Assembly: GCF_020042345.1 (NCBI RefSeq)
Contig: NZ_CP083387.1
Span: 4,588,001 to 4,652,000, forward strand
Reading direction: 5' to 3'
DNA: 64,000 nt
Origin: Arachidicoccus terrestris
Lineage (GTDB): Bacteria > Bacteroidota > Bacteroidia > Chitinophagales > Chitinophagaceae
Shown one piece after another: positions 13,413 through 20,201 of the stretch (its first letter is position 1; every line of letters begins with the position of its first letter). The position numbers and the translations under genes are program-made. The notes beneath the pieces are model-generated. The model was not told where the DNA came from and did not search any database. It was given only the letters and a program-made list of their open reading frames with translations.

Positions 13413-13973
13413 TTATTTTAGATGAATGCAATGGATAATAAACAGAGATGTGGCCTCCGCCATGATCATTACGGCAATAAACGACCATATGGCTTTTTGG
13501 CCTTTGATATTTAAACAAATCCGGTAGCTGTTGTAGTAAAGAGCAATGGTCCAAATAATACATAAAAGGGAAAAAGTAGAAGCGATATAAAATCCCGCCG
13601 TAAAGTGAATCTTGGACAGATTGCTCAGTGCCGCGGTGTCAATATAAGGAATCGCAAAGGCCGCAATGGCAATCAGCAATAAAGGAAATCTGCTAAGCAG
13701 CGTAGTTCCGGCTATATCTATCCATCTGAATCTTGTTTTAGTGAAAATCAGGCCGGCTAATCCAAAATAAATAACCAGACATAGCCAGGCAATGACATAA
13801 TAAAACGCGTAAGGCCAGATCGTCGAAAATGGGAACACGTGAAAATCGATGACGCCATTAAATACACTATGACTATAAAATGATATCAACAATGTTAGAA
13901 AGGTAATTACGATACCCATATTGAGGGCTCTTGTTCCGGCTATTTTTTGAAAAGGGTTAAAAATAGAAACCAT
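13413..13973 (-). CDS. Multi-pass membrane protein, Yip1-like, unassigned
   Basis: The protein has 186 residues. About five hydrophobic segments can be seen (roughly 17-36, 52-77, 90-110, 123-147, 158-182), and the short N-terminus MVSIFNPFQKIAGTR resembles the amphipathic lead-in of Yip1-domain proteins. No catalytic motif is visible. It sits between a DUF2089 regulator (2-base gap upstream) and a secreted hydrolase (6 bases downstream), so the three are almost certainly co-transcribed. A role as inner-membrane partner in a stress or envelope response is a guess from context. The assignment to the Yip1 fold is tentative. Confidence 0.75.
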   Translation of the reverse strand: MVSIFNPFQKIAGTRALNMGIVITFLTLLISFYSHSVFNGVIDFHVFPFSTIWPYAFYYVIAWLCLVIYFGLAGLIFTKTRFRWIDIAGTTLLSRFPLLLIAIAAFAIPYIDTAALSNLSKIHFTAGFYIASTFSLLCIIWTIALYYNSYRICLNIKGQKAIWSFIAVMIMAEATSLFIIHCIHLK

Positions 13974-13975
13974 GA

Positions 13976-14248
13976 TTAGCCCTCCAAATTTTTTATTTTT
14001 TCAATAATATCATCCAATATATTGCGCACAGTAGGATAACTGAGTTTCATTTGTTCCGCTATTAATTTGATGCTGCCGCTGGCCTTGACAAATTCAAGAA
14101 TGAATTTCTGATCATCGGCCGTTAAATGTATCAAATCCGGTAGCTGAAAGTCCCCCATTACTTTAGTCTGGCAATATTGACAATTGAGTGATTCAACATT
14201 TAGGTGGCCGTTGCAGCTAGGACAGTAAATAGGTAACTTTTTCTCCAT
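13976..14248 (-). CDS. DUF2089-type zinc-ribbon/HTH transcriptional regulator
   Basis: This 90-residue protein carries an N-terminal zinc ribbon with two Cys-x-x-Cys knuckles (CPSC and CQYC, residues 9-27). A helix-turn-helix follows (about 40-80) with LIAEQMKLSYPTVRNILDDI as the recognition part. This matches the DUF2089 family, small DNA-binding proteins often encoded ahead of membrane proteins. It is first in a three-gene operon. A -7 box TATATTTG lies only 8 bases from the start codon, and nested inverted repeats sit over and behind the -33 region, which fits autoregulation. The DNA-binding role is established family knowledge by fold; its signal is unknown. Confidence 0.88.
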   Translation of the reverse strand: MEKKLPIYCPSCNGHLNVESLNCQYCQTKVMGDFQLPDLIHLTADDQKFILEFVKASGSIKLIAEQMKLSYPTVRNILDDIIEKIKNLEG

Positions 14249-14255
14249 TTCGGCT

Positions 14256-14263
14256 CAAATATA
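14256..14263 (-). promoter_or_regulatory. -7 promoter box of the DUF2089 operon
   Basis: The minus strand reads TATATTTG, an exact match to the Bacteroidota TAnnTTTG box, ending 8 bases before the ATG at 14248. Transcription would begin almost at the start codon, giving a leaderless or very short-leader mRNA. The expected -33 region falls beside the near arm of the dyad at 14283. Confidence 0.5.
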
Positions 14264-14282
14264 CTAATATTTATCAATTTTA

Positions 14283-14340
14283 TTTAACTATAGTTTAATA
14301 AAATTAATTTTTTTATTAAATAATTTGAATTATAGTTAAA
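14283..14340. promoter_or_regulatory. Nested inverted repeats, candidate operator of the DUF2089 operon
   Basis: An outer perfect 10-base dyad TTTAACTATA (14283-14292) / TATAGTTAAA (14331-14340) encloses an inner perfect dyad TTTAATAAAA (14294-14303) / TTTTATTAAA (14311-14320). The near arm lies 20-29 bases upstream of the -7 box, where -33 contacts occur. The element is also just past the stop of the epoxide hydrolase gene on the same strand, so it could act as a weak AT-rich terminator as well. Confidence 0.6.
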
Positions 14341-14373
14341 ACCCATTTCTTTAATATTTTAGTCTATTATTTT

Positions 14374-15501
14374 TTAAGACCGCTCATGAAAGAATCCCCT
14401 GATGTCTTTTGCTAGGAGACTGGGTTGTTCCATTGCTGCAAAATGTCCGCCGTGTGGCATTTCGGTCCAATGCTCAATATTAAATCCTTTTTCTATATAG
14501 GAACGTGGCGGTGTAGGGAGTTCCTTTGGAAATTTTGCAAATGCCACCGGAATACTTACAAAATCATGCTCTCCAAATATGAGTGGATGTAGGCTGTTTT
14601 CATGATAAATACGGATAGAAGAGTGAATTGTCTGTGTAATCCAATATAAAGTAACATTTGCCAGTAATTCATCTTTTGAGAAGACTTGCTCAATATTGCC
14701 ATTATTATCCCTCCAACTGTTAAACTTCTCAATTATCCAGGCACATAATCCGACGGGTGAATCATTTAACCCATACGCCAATGTAATGGGTTTTGTAGCA
14801 TGCTGGTAAGCGTATGCGCCTTCCTTTGCAGACCAGCCATTTGCAACTTTTTGAAAATGTTTTACTTCCTCTGGGAGCAACGTATTATCTTTAAGGAATG
14901 GTTTGTACGATCCTGAAATATAGTTAAGATGCAGTCCTATTATATTTTCAGGATGTTTTAACGATAACCATGTGCTGATGCCGGAACCAATGTCTCCACC
15001 CTGACAACCATATCTTTGGTAGCCTAATTCAGTCATTAGTTTATGCCATAGTTCAGCCACAAAAGCGCTATTACATCCCGGTTCTGTTGCTTTGCTGGAA
15101 AAGCCAAATCCAATAACACTCGGGATCACCAGATCAAAGGAGGTATGCTCATCATTCGTTAGCAACGGAATCAGTTTCATCATTTCAAGAAAGGATCCTG
15201 GCCAACCGTGCGTAATGAGTAATGGAATCGACTTTTTCCCCTTTCCCTTGATATGCAAATAGTGAATTTTATGCTCCTCAATTTCTGCTATGAAATTGGG
15301 ATAGGTATTAATTTCACTTTCAACCTTTCTCCAGTCAAAAAAGCTGGCCCAGTAATCCGCCAATTCTTTCATATAAGAAAGGCTCGCTCCATGGTTCCAT
15401 CCAGAATCCATTATTTCATCCGTCCAACGGGTATTTTTAATTCTTGATTTTAGATCATCAAGAGTTTTCTGAGAAGCGCTGACTGAAAATGGTGTTATCA
15501 T
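14374..15501 (-). CDS. Epoxide hydrolase (EPHX-N type alpha/beta hydrolase)
   Basis: The protein has 375 residues from the ATG at 15501. The open frame extends to 15783 but would then overlap the neighbouring SDR gene by about 200 bases and lacks homology there, so the shorter start is chosen. The N-terminal EPHX-N domain (about 1-105) is followed by the hydrolase core: oxyanion motif HGWPGSF, nucleophile Asp170 in QGGDIGSG, and the catalytic His in MPHGGHF. No signal peptide is present, so it is cytoplasmic. Family enzymes open epoxides to diols through an Asp ester intermediate. It is the last gene of a detoxification-like set led by an SDR that is divergent from an HxlR regulator. Confidence 0.92.
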   Translation of the reverse strand: MITPFSVSASQKTLDDLKSRIKNTRWTDEIMDSGWNHGASLSYMKELADYWASFFDWRKVESEINTYPNFIAEIEEHKIHYLHIKGKGKKSIPLLITHGWPGSFLEMMKLIPLLTNDEHTSFDLVIPSVIGFGFSSKATEPGCNSAFVAELWHKLMTELGYQRYGCQGGDIGSGISTWLSLKHPENIIGLHLNYISGSYKPFLKDNTLLPEEVKHFQKVANGWSAKEGAYAYQHATKPITLAYGLNDSPVGLCAWIIEKFNSWRDNNGNIEQVFSKDELLANVTLYWITQTIHSSIRIYHENSLHPLIFGEHDFVSIPVAFAKFPKELPTPPRSYIEKGFNIEHWTEMPHGGHFAAMEQPSLLAKDIRGFFHERS

Positions 15502-15580
15502 AATAAAAGATAATTTGTAAATGTAACAAAAAATGGAAACAGTCAGAGGGGCCGGCTGTTTCCATTTTGAGCGAATGAAA

Positions 15581-16336
15581 TTAAAAACCATACATGCCAC
15601 CCGAAACCGATATTTGTTCTCCCGTAATCCATGCTGCATCATCGGAGGCAAGGAACACGGCAGCTTTCGCAATATCTTCTGGTCGACCTCTGCGGCCAAG
15701 CGGCGTATTTGCAATAAACATTTTCTCGTACTCACTGCCGGCCGTAACACCTGCACTTCGGGCACCTTCCGTATCCGTTGCACCCGGCAGGATGGAGTTG
15801 ATACGGATGTTCTTGGCGCCCAATTCTTTCGATAATGATATGGTTATTGCATCCAGAGCGGCCTTAGTTGAAGAGTATAATGAAGCCGACGGAAGTGGAT
15901 ATTTGCTTGCACCCGAACTAATATTGATAATATTACCGCCCTTACTTTCAAATGATTTCAGTGCGATCTGAATTGTCAGTATCGGGCCTAAAACGTTGAC
16001 GTCAAAATGCTGACGAAAGGCCTCTACCGACACTGCTTCAATAGGTAAATACTGTTGAAACACGGCATTGTTCACTAAAATATCTAAAGTGCCAAAAGCC
16101 TTTTCTGTTTCTTCAAATAGCCTAAGAACATCTAGTTCCTTAGAGATATCTGCTTTCACGGCAATAGCCATGCCACCATTGTGGTTGATGGTTCTTACTA
16201 CTTTATCCGCTGCTTCTTTACTCGATGCGTAATTTACAACAACTTTTGCACCTTCTTCTGCAAAATGTTTTGCTATGGATGCGCCTATGCCTTTAGACGC
16301 CCCTGTAATTATCGTTACTTTATTCTTTAGTTTCAT
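15581..16336 (-). CDS. SDR-family NAD(P)-dependent oxidoreductase
   Basis: The protein has 251 residues, the usual length of a classical short-chain dehydrogenase. The cofactor motif TGASKGIGASIA (about 12-23), the NNA motif (DILVNNA), catalytic Ser and YxxxK (SSGASKYPLP...LYSSTK) and the C-terminal ISVSGGMYGF are all intact. It resembles 3-oxoacyl-ACP-reductase/glucose-1-dehydrogenase-like members; the substrate cannot be told. It lies 79 bases ahead of the epoxide hydrolase and 119 bases behind the F420-reductase-like gene on the same strand. Those gaps are long enough for internal signals, but co-expression is likely. Confidence 0.93.
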   Translation of the reverse strand: MKLKNKVTIITGASKGIGASIAKHFAEEGAKVVVNYASSKEAADKVVRTINHNGGMAIAVKADISKELDVLRLFEETEKAFGTLDILVNNAVFQQYLPIEAVSVEAFRQHFDVNVLGPILTIQIALKSFESKGGNIINISSGASKYPLPSASLYSSTKAALDAITISLSKELGAKNIRINSILPGATDTEGARSAGVTAGSEYEKMFIANTPLGRRGRPEDIAKAAVFLASDDAAWITGEQISVSGGMYGF

Positions 16337-16455
16337 TTTTTTTTATCATTTAAATTTGTAAATGGATACTATTATGGAAAGCTAATGGGTTCCATAACTT
16401 ACTGATAAGGTTGTGATAGCCCCGAATCTCTGATAATTTATAATCATGCGATGCA

Positions 16456-17079
16456 TTAGTTAGCCTTGATCAAGTCCTTGAAGATAAGTTGCCCCCAGGT
16501 ATTACCGTATCCATGTACAAGCATCCCTCCTTTTGAAAGCGCGCCAAGATCAATCGGCGCAAAACCAAGACCTTCTGCAAGTCTGCCGATTTCTGCCGCC
16601 GCACTATCATCGTCGCTTGTTAAGAAAACAACTCTTTTACCTCCTGGTACGGCGGGGTTCTGGCTAATGATGGAAGCGATCAAATGATTGAATCCCTTCA
16701 CCAGCTTAGATCCGGTGAACGCATTTTCTACGACCTTGGCGGAAGGTAACCCTCCCAACTTCTCAAGAGGTACACCGTACGCGTTCGTCACATCCACGAT
16801 AGTTTTACCTTCCCAGCTGGGGAGTGCCTTTGCAACATCTGGGTGCGACTCGAAACGGACAGCCAGGAAGATGATATCTGCCTTGACGGCTGCTGCGAGC
16901 GTTGTGGGGATAATTTCCGGTCCGATGACGGCCGCTTCGGCTGCAAAAGCTTCCGGCTGGCGGGTCGTCGCAACGGATACCTGAATATGATTACGTGCGA
17001 AGGCTGTGGCCAGTGCCTTGCCAACGCTGCCGAAACCAATTATTGCGTAATTTTTTCCTTTGTTATCTGATTTATTCAT
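16456..17079 (-). CDS. NADPH-dependent F420-reductase-like Rossmann protein
   Basis: The 207-residue protein begins with a dinucleotide-binding motif YAIIGFGSVGKALATAFA (about 12-29). It continues with the layout of the F420-dependent NADP oxidoreductase/ProC-like family: IIFLAVRFESHPDVAKAL, VDVTNAYG, GSKLVKGFNHL and a GAL..GG terminal part. Bacteroidota generally lack F420, so it more likely reduces another substrate using NADPH. There is no signal peptide. It sits in the HxlR-divergent gene set, downstream of a frameshifted SDR. Confidence 0.88.
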   Translation of the reverse strand: MNKSDNKGKNYAIIGFGSVGKALATAFARNHIQVSVATTRQPEAFAAEAAVIGPEIIPTTLAAAVKADIIFLAVRFESHPDVAKALPSWEGKTIVDVTNAYGVPLEKLGGLPSAKVVENAFTGSKLVKGFNHLIASIISQNPAVPGGKRVVFLTSDDDSAAAEIGRLAEGLGFAPIDLGALSKGGMLVHGYGNTWGQLIFKDLIKAN

Positions 17080-17139
17080 TTTGAAAATTTTTAATAATTA
17101 AATGGTATTGGTGTATGTTCATATCTGGTTAGAAAGTGA

Positions 17140-17893
17140 TTATTTAGCTAGATAAGTCATGCCCCCATCAACAATTAGTTCCGCGCCAAGCATAAAGGCT
17201 GAATCGTCAGAAGCCAGAAAAAACAGCGGTTTTCCCGATGTCAGATGGCTGACCGATCCTGCCTGTTGGCATTACACTGGCAAAATGTTCTTTTACAGCC
17301 TCTATCTGTTCTGTGGGGACGAACTTTTCAAATGCCGGTGTATCTGTCGTACCCGGTGTTATGACATTCGCCCGGATTCTCCTGTCTAAAAGGTCGTTTG
17401 AAAATGCTTTTGCGAAATAGATTACGGCTGCTTTTGCGGCACCATAAAGCCCAAATGAGGGGTATGCCCGATGGGCGGCATTTGAACCGATAAGAATAAT
17501 GGAGCCACCGTCATTCATATATGGAAGTGCTTTATTAACAGTAAAATAGACACTCTTTAGGTTTAAATCCATTGACTGGTCATAATCGGCTTCAGTGGTA
17601 TCTGCCACTGTGCCATTTATCCCGCCGCCCGCATTCGCAACGACGATGTCTATTTTGCCAAATTTATCAGAGGTTTCCTGAAACACCTTCTCCAGGCCCG
17701 TCAGGCTAGTTACATCCGCATTGATGGCAATAAAGTCGCCGCCAAGCTGATGCGCACTACTGGTTAATGTTTTCTGGTTTCTACCGACTATAGCACCCTT
17801 TGCACCCTCACTTTTGAGTTCCTGGGCAATGCCAAATCCGATGCCGCTATTACCACCTGTAATTACGGCTATTTTGTTTTTTAATCTAGTCAT
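17140..17893 (-). pseudogene. SDR-family oxidoreductase, frameshifted near the C-terminus
   Basis: The first 228 residues form a normal SDR: TGGNSGIGFGIA cofactor motif, VVANAGG, IGSNAAHR with the active-site Ser region, and the LYGAAK YxxxK. After DIGKTAVF the frame stops at 17207 (SGF-stop). Removing one base from the six-A run at 17218-17223 restores the expected ending FLASDDSAFMLGAELIVDGG, then a stop at 17140. The repaired protein would have 250 residues, the standard SDR length. The lost tail normally completes the substrate pocket and oligomer interface. The cause is either a homopolymer sequencing error or a recent inactivating mutation. The gene is first in the set transcribed away from the HxlR regulator. 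Confidence 0.85.
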
Positions 17894-17920
17894 GTTTTTA
17901 TATTATTTTAAATTGTTTCA

Positions 17921-17928
17921 CAAAGATA
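17921..17928 (-). promoter_or_regulatory. -7 promoter box for the SDR gene set
   Basis: The minus strand reads TATCTTTG, matching TAnnTTTG, 27 bases upstream of the SDR start at 17893. The -33 region is less clear (TTTTAG around 17944-17949). Confidence 0.4.
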
Positions 17929-17931
17929 CTA

Positions 17932-17960
17932 TTGATGGTATCTAAAATATCCTATATTTG
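17932..17960 (+). promoter_or_regulatory. Promoter of the HxlR regulator
   Basis: The -7 box TATATTTG (17953-17960) matches the Bacteroidota consensus. A TTG at 17932-17934, 18 bases upstream, fits the -33 element. The start codon is at 18006. Confidence 0.45.
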
Positions 17961-17966
17961 TATTAT

Positions 17967-17988
17967 CTAGTACCCAACAGGTAACTAG
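17967..17988. promoter_or_regulatory. Dyad, candidate HxlR operator
   Basis: CTAGTACC and GGTAACTAG form an almost perfect inverted repeat with one inserted base. It lies immediately downstream of the HxlR -7 box, over the expected transcription start, a position suited to repression of the divergent pair. Confidence 0.4.
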
Positions 17989-18005
17989 TTTTAAATACGT
18001 ATAAA

Positions 18006-18350
18006 ATGAGAGATGAAAATTTTTGCAGATCACAATGTCCATTTACTAGAGCTATTGGTACAATAGGTAATAAATGGAAGCCTATAATTATTAATGTAAT
18101 TAAGGAACGACGGCTGCGTTTTGGACAATTGGATGCCATTATTCCGATGATAACGCGCAAAGTATTAACCCAGCAATTGAAAGAAATGGAAGAAGATGGC
18201 ATTATCCAACGCATTGCTTATAAAGAGCTGCCTCCTAGAGTAGAATATTCACTTACGGAAAAGGGCTTAGCTTTCTTGCCTATTCTGGAACAAATAAAAG
18301 AATGGAACTTAAAATATGAAACAGATCCAATATTCGGAGCAACAGCTTAA
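18006..18350 (+). CDS. HxlR-family winged-helix transcriptional regulator
   Basis: The 114-residue protein has the canonical HxlR layout: N-terminal CPFTRAIGTIGNKWKPIIINV with the conserved Cys-Pro (Cys11), then RFGQLDAIIPMITRKVLTQQL (recognition helix) and the wing YKELPPRVEYSLTEKG. A second Cys (Cys7) lies nearby. HxlR relatives such as YodB and HypR sense electrophiles or oxidants through N-terminal cysteines, so a redox or electrophile sensor is plausible here. It is divergent from the SDR, F420-reductase-like, SDR and epoxide hydrolase genes, which are probably its targets. Confidence 0.93.
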   Translation: MRDENFCRSQCPFTRAIGTIGNKWKPIIINVIKERRLRFGQLDAIIPMITRKVLTQQLKEMEEDGIIQRIAYKELPPRVEYSLTEKGLAFLPILEQIKEWNLKYETDPIFGATA

Positions 18351-18668
18351 AACGCAGTAGTCGATACTTATATCAGCATATATAATTCATATTGTCTGTT
18401 TCGTATCACACTTCAATAGTGACTCGCCTCAACACAATAGCAGAAGCTTTGGACGGATAATGGATTAAAAATTCTCCGTTATGTAAGCAGGACATGCGTT
18501 GCACTTATTGTATAGTCTCCGAAAATGTTATTATAGCGCAAATGATCAATGTTCCTAAAACGGATTGTTGTAGAAGCGCTTGCTTAGCTGAATTTCTTAA
18601 AGTACTGAACTGCGCCCTTTAAAAAAAAAATCGGGGCATTGCCCCGATTTCACTATAATCTCTTTTAC
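18351..18668. other. Convergent intergenic region
   Basis: The gap lies between the HxlR gene (plus) and the SusD gene (minus), both ending here. It contains the SusD-side terminator at 18621-18650. No coding region, repeat or RNA gene was recognised in 18351-18620. Confidence 0.4.
18621..18650 (-). terminator. Rho-independent terminator of the second SusC-SusD pair
   Basis: The stem AAATCGGGGC/GCCCCGATTT (ATT loop, 18628-18650) is followed on the minus strand by ten T (A run 18621-18630). It lies 19 bases past the SusD stop at 18669. The core matches the terminator at 11769-11796. Confidence 0.9.
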
Positions 18669-20159
18669 TCACTTAAGGTTCGGATTCTTCTGAATTTCAT
18701 TGAACGGAATCTGAAACAGAAGATCCTTCTCCTGAAAGGGCTCCAGACGCGTCGGCGCCTTGTAGCCAATCAGGTTTACTACTTTATTGTTTACCACGTC
18801 GAAGGCTTTGCGTGTTCGGACCATATCATACCATGTTTTAAATTCAAAGCAAAGCTCCCAGAAGCGCTCTTTATAAACCTCATTAAAACTGATCGATCCG
18901 GGTTTGTGATAATCAGATACCGCCCTGTGATGCACGAGATAATAAGCATCAATGGCAGCTGGGTCGGAGGTCTGTCCGCCGTCGGCCTGCGTTTTTGCTT
19001 CCGCGCAGTCAAGCAAAACCCCGGCGTAGCGGATCAGTGAGAAATTCGCACCGGATTTTCCCGTGCTCTCCGCAGCCTCATCCCAGTATTTGTAAATATA
19101 GGGTTGCCTGAATTTAATGATTTGACCCGGATCTCCGTATTTTTCATGTTCGGTATAAAAGAATTGCTGATTATTTTTGCGGCTATCATCCGGCGCGTAG
19201 GATTGATAAAAAGCCATACTGGGGGCGAGTCCTCCCCCACCGGTATAATTGACAGAGATGGGCGCTTCCGGGTAAGGCATGAGAAAAAAGTGCATGATGT
19301 TATTGGAGTTCTGTTCATTATGTTGCAGCATAAAGATATGCTCACCTGTATTCTGCAACGCGGGGTCGCGAAGATCTGAATAGTGATTAAACAATGAGAA
19401 TTTTCCACTTTGAATCACTTCCAGGCTCTTTTCATACGCTTTCTGATAATAAGGCGTTCCCTTGCTAAGTGGGAACCCCGCCATTGTAATATAAACATGT
19501 GCCAATAGTGATTTAATGGCACCCATTGTCACATGGCCTGACTTATCTGTCCAGGGAAGCCCCGAGGCTTCCGCCGCCTCGAGGTCGCTGACAATCTGAT
19601 CATAAATCTCTCCCTCGGTGGCTTTTGGAAGTTGAATATTCGTAAGATCGGTTGTAGGCGTAGTTTTTAAAGGTATGCCTCCAAATAACCGCACGCCTTG
19701 AAAATAATACCAGGCTCTTAAAAAGTACAGCTCTCCCAAATACTTGTTTTTGGCCTCATCGTTTATAATCGTGGTCTTGGAAATATTTGCAATGGCACTG
19801 TTACAATTTTCAAGCGGGTAATAGGTGGCATTCCACCAGGTCTGATACCGGCCGTCCGTGTTGATCAGGTTTTTCATATCCAGCCAGGCCTGGTCAGCGC
19901 CGTTTCTGGGGCGGACACTATAGCCTGTAATATATTCCAAGGTAAAGACAGCACTGACGCCGACACCGATATCTGCGGTAAACATATCATCAAGCCCTAA
20001 ATAAGCCCCATTGACAGCGGCCCGGATCTGGGATTCAGTTTTATAATACGCATTGGTGCTGATAAAGCCTGTTGGCTTCTCTTCCAGAAACTTATTACAA
20101 GATGCTAAAAGGCCTGCAAGTGTGAACAATAAACAAAGCTTTTTTATATTGATTTTCAT
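18669..20159 (-). CDS. SusD/RagB-family surface glycan-binding lipoprotein
   Basis: The protein has 496 residues, at the shorter end of the SusD range. Its lipoprotein signal has lipobox LLASC (Cys21), followed by NKFLEEKPTGFIS, the usual SusD entry. Helical TPR-like blocks include LGELYFLRAWYYFQGVRLFGGIPL. The C-terminal part carries YKERFWELCFEFKTWYDMVRTR and LLFQIPFNEIQKNPNLK, the conserved SusD ending. It pairs with the SusC gene 42 bases upstream and presents glycan to it at the surface. A strong terminator 19 bases downstream closes this two-gene unit. Confidence 0.95.
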   Translation of the reverse strand: MKINIKKLCLLFTLAGLLASCNKFLEEKPTGFISTNAYYKTESQIRAAVNGAYLGLDDMFTADIGVGVSAVFTLEYITGYSVRPRNGADQAWLDMKNLINTDGRYQTWWNATYYPLENCNSAIANISKTTIINDEAKNKYLGELYFLRAWYYFQGVRLFGGIPLKTTPTTDLTNIQLPKATEGEIYDQIVSDLEAAEASGLPWTDKSGHVTMGAIKSLLAHVYITMAGFPLSKGTPYYQKAYEKSLEVIQSGKFSLFNHYSDLRDPALQNTGEHIFMLQHNEQNSNNIMHFFLMPYPEAPISVNYTGGGGLAPSMAFYQSYAPDDSRKNNQQFFYTEHEKYGDPGQIIKFRQPYIYKYWDEAAESTGKSGANFSLIRYAGVLLDCAEAKTQADGGQTSDPAAIDAYYLVHHRAVSDYHKPGSISFNEVYKERFWELCFEFKTWYDMVRTRKAFDVVNNKVVNLIGYKAPTRLEPFQEKDLLFQIPFNEIQKNPNLK

Positions 20160-20201
20160 GGTCTCTTTTTTGAGTGTAAAAGAAATGTCCTCTGGGTAGG
20201 G

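Noticed and set aside
15502-15783. N-terminal extension of the epoxide hydrolase
   Set aside because: It overlaps the SDR gene, lacks homology to the family, and a good ATG at 15501 begins the EPHX-N domain.
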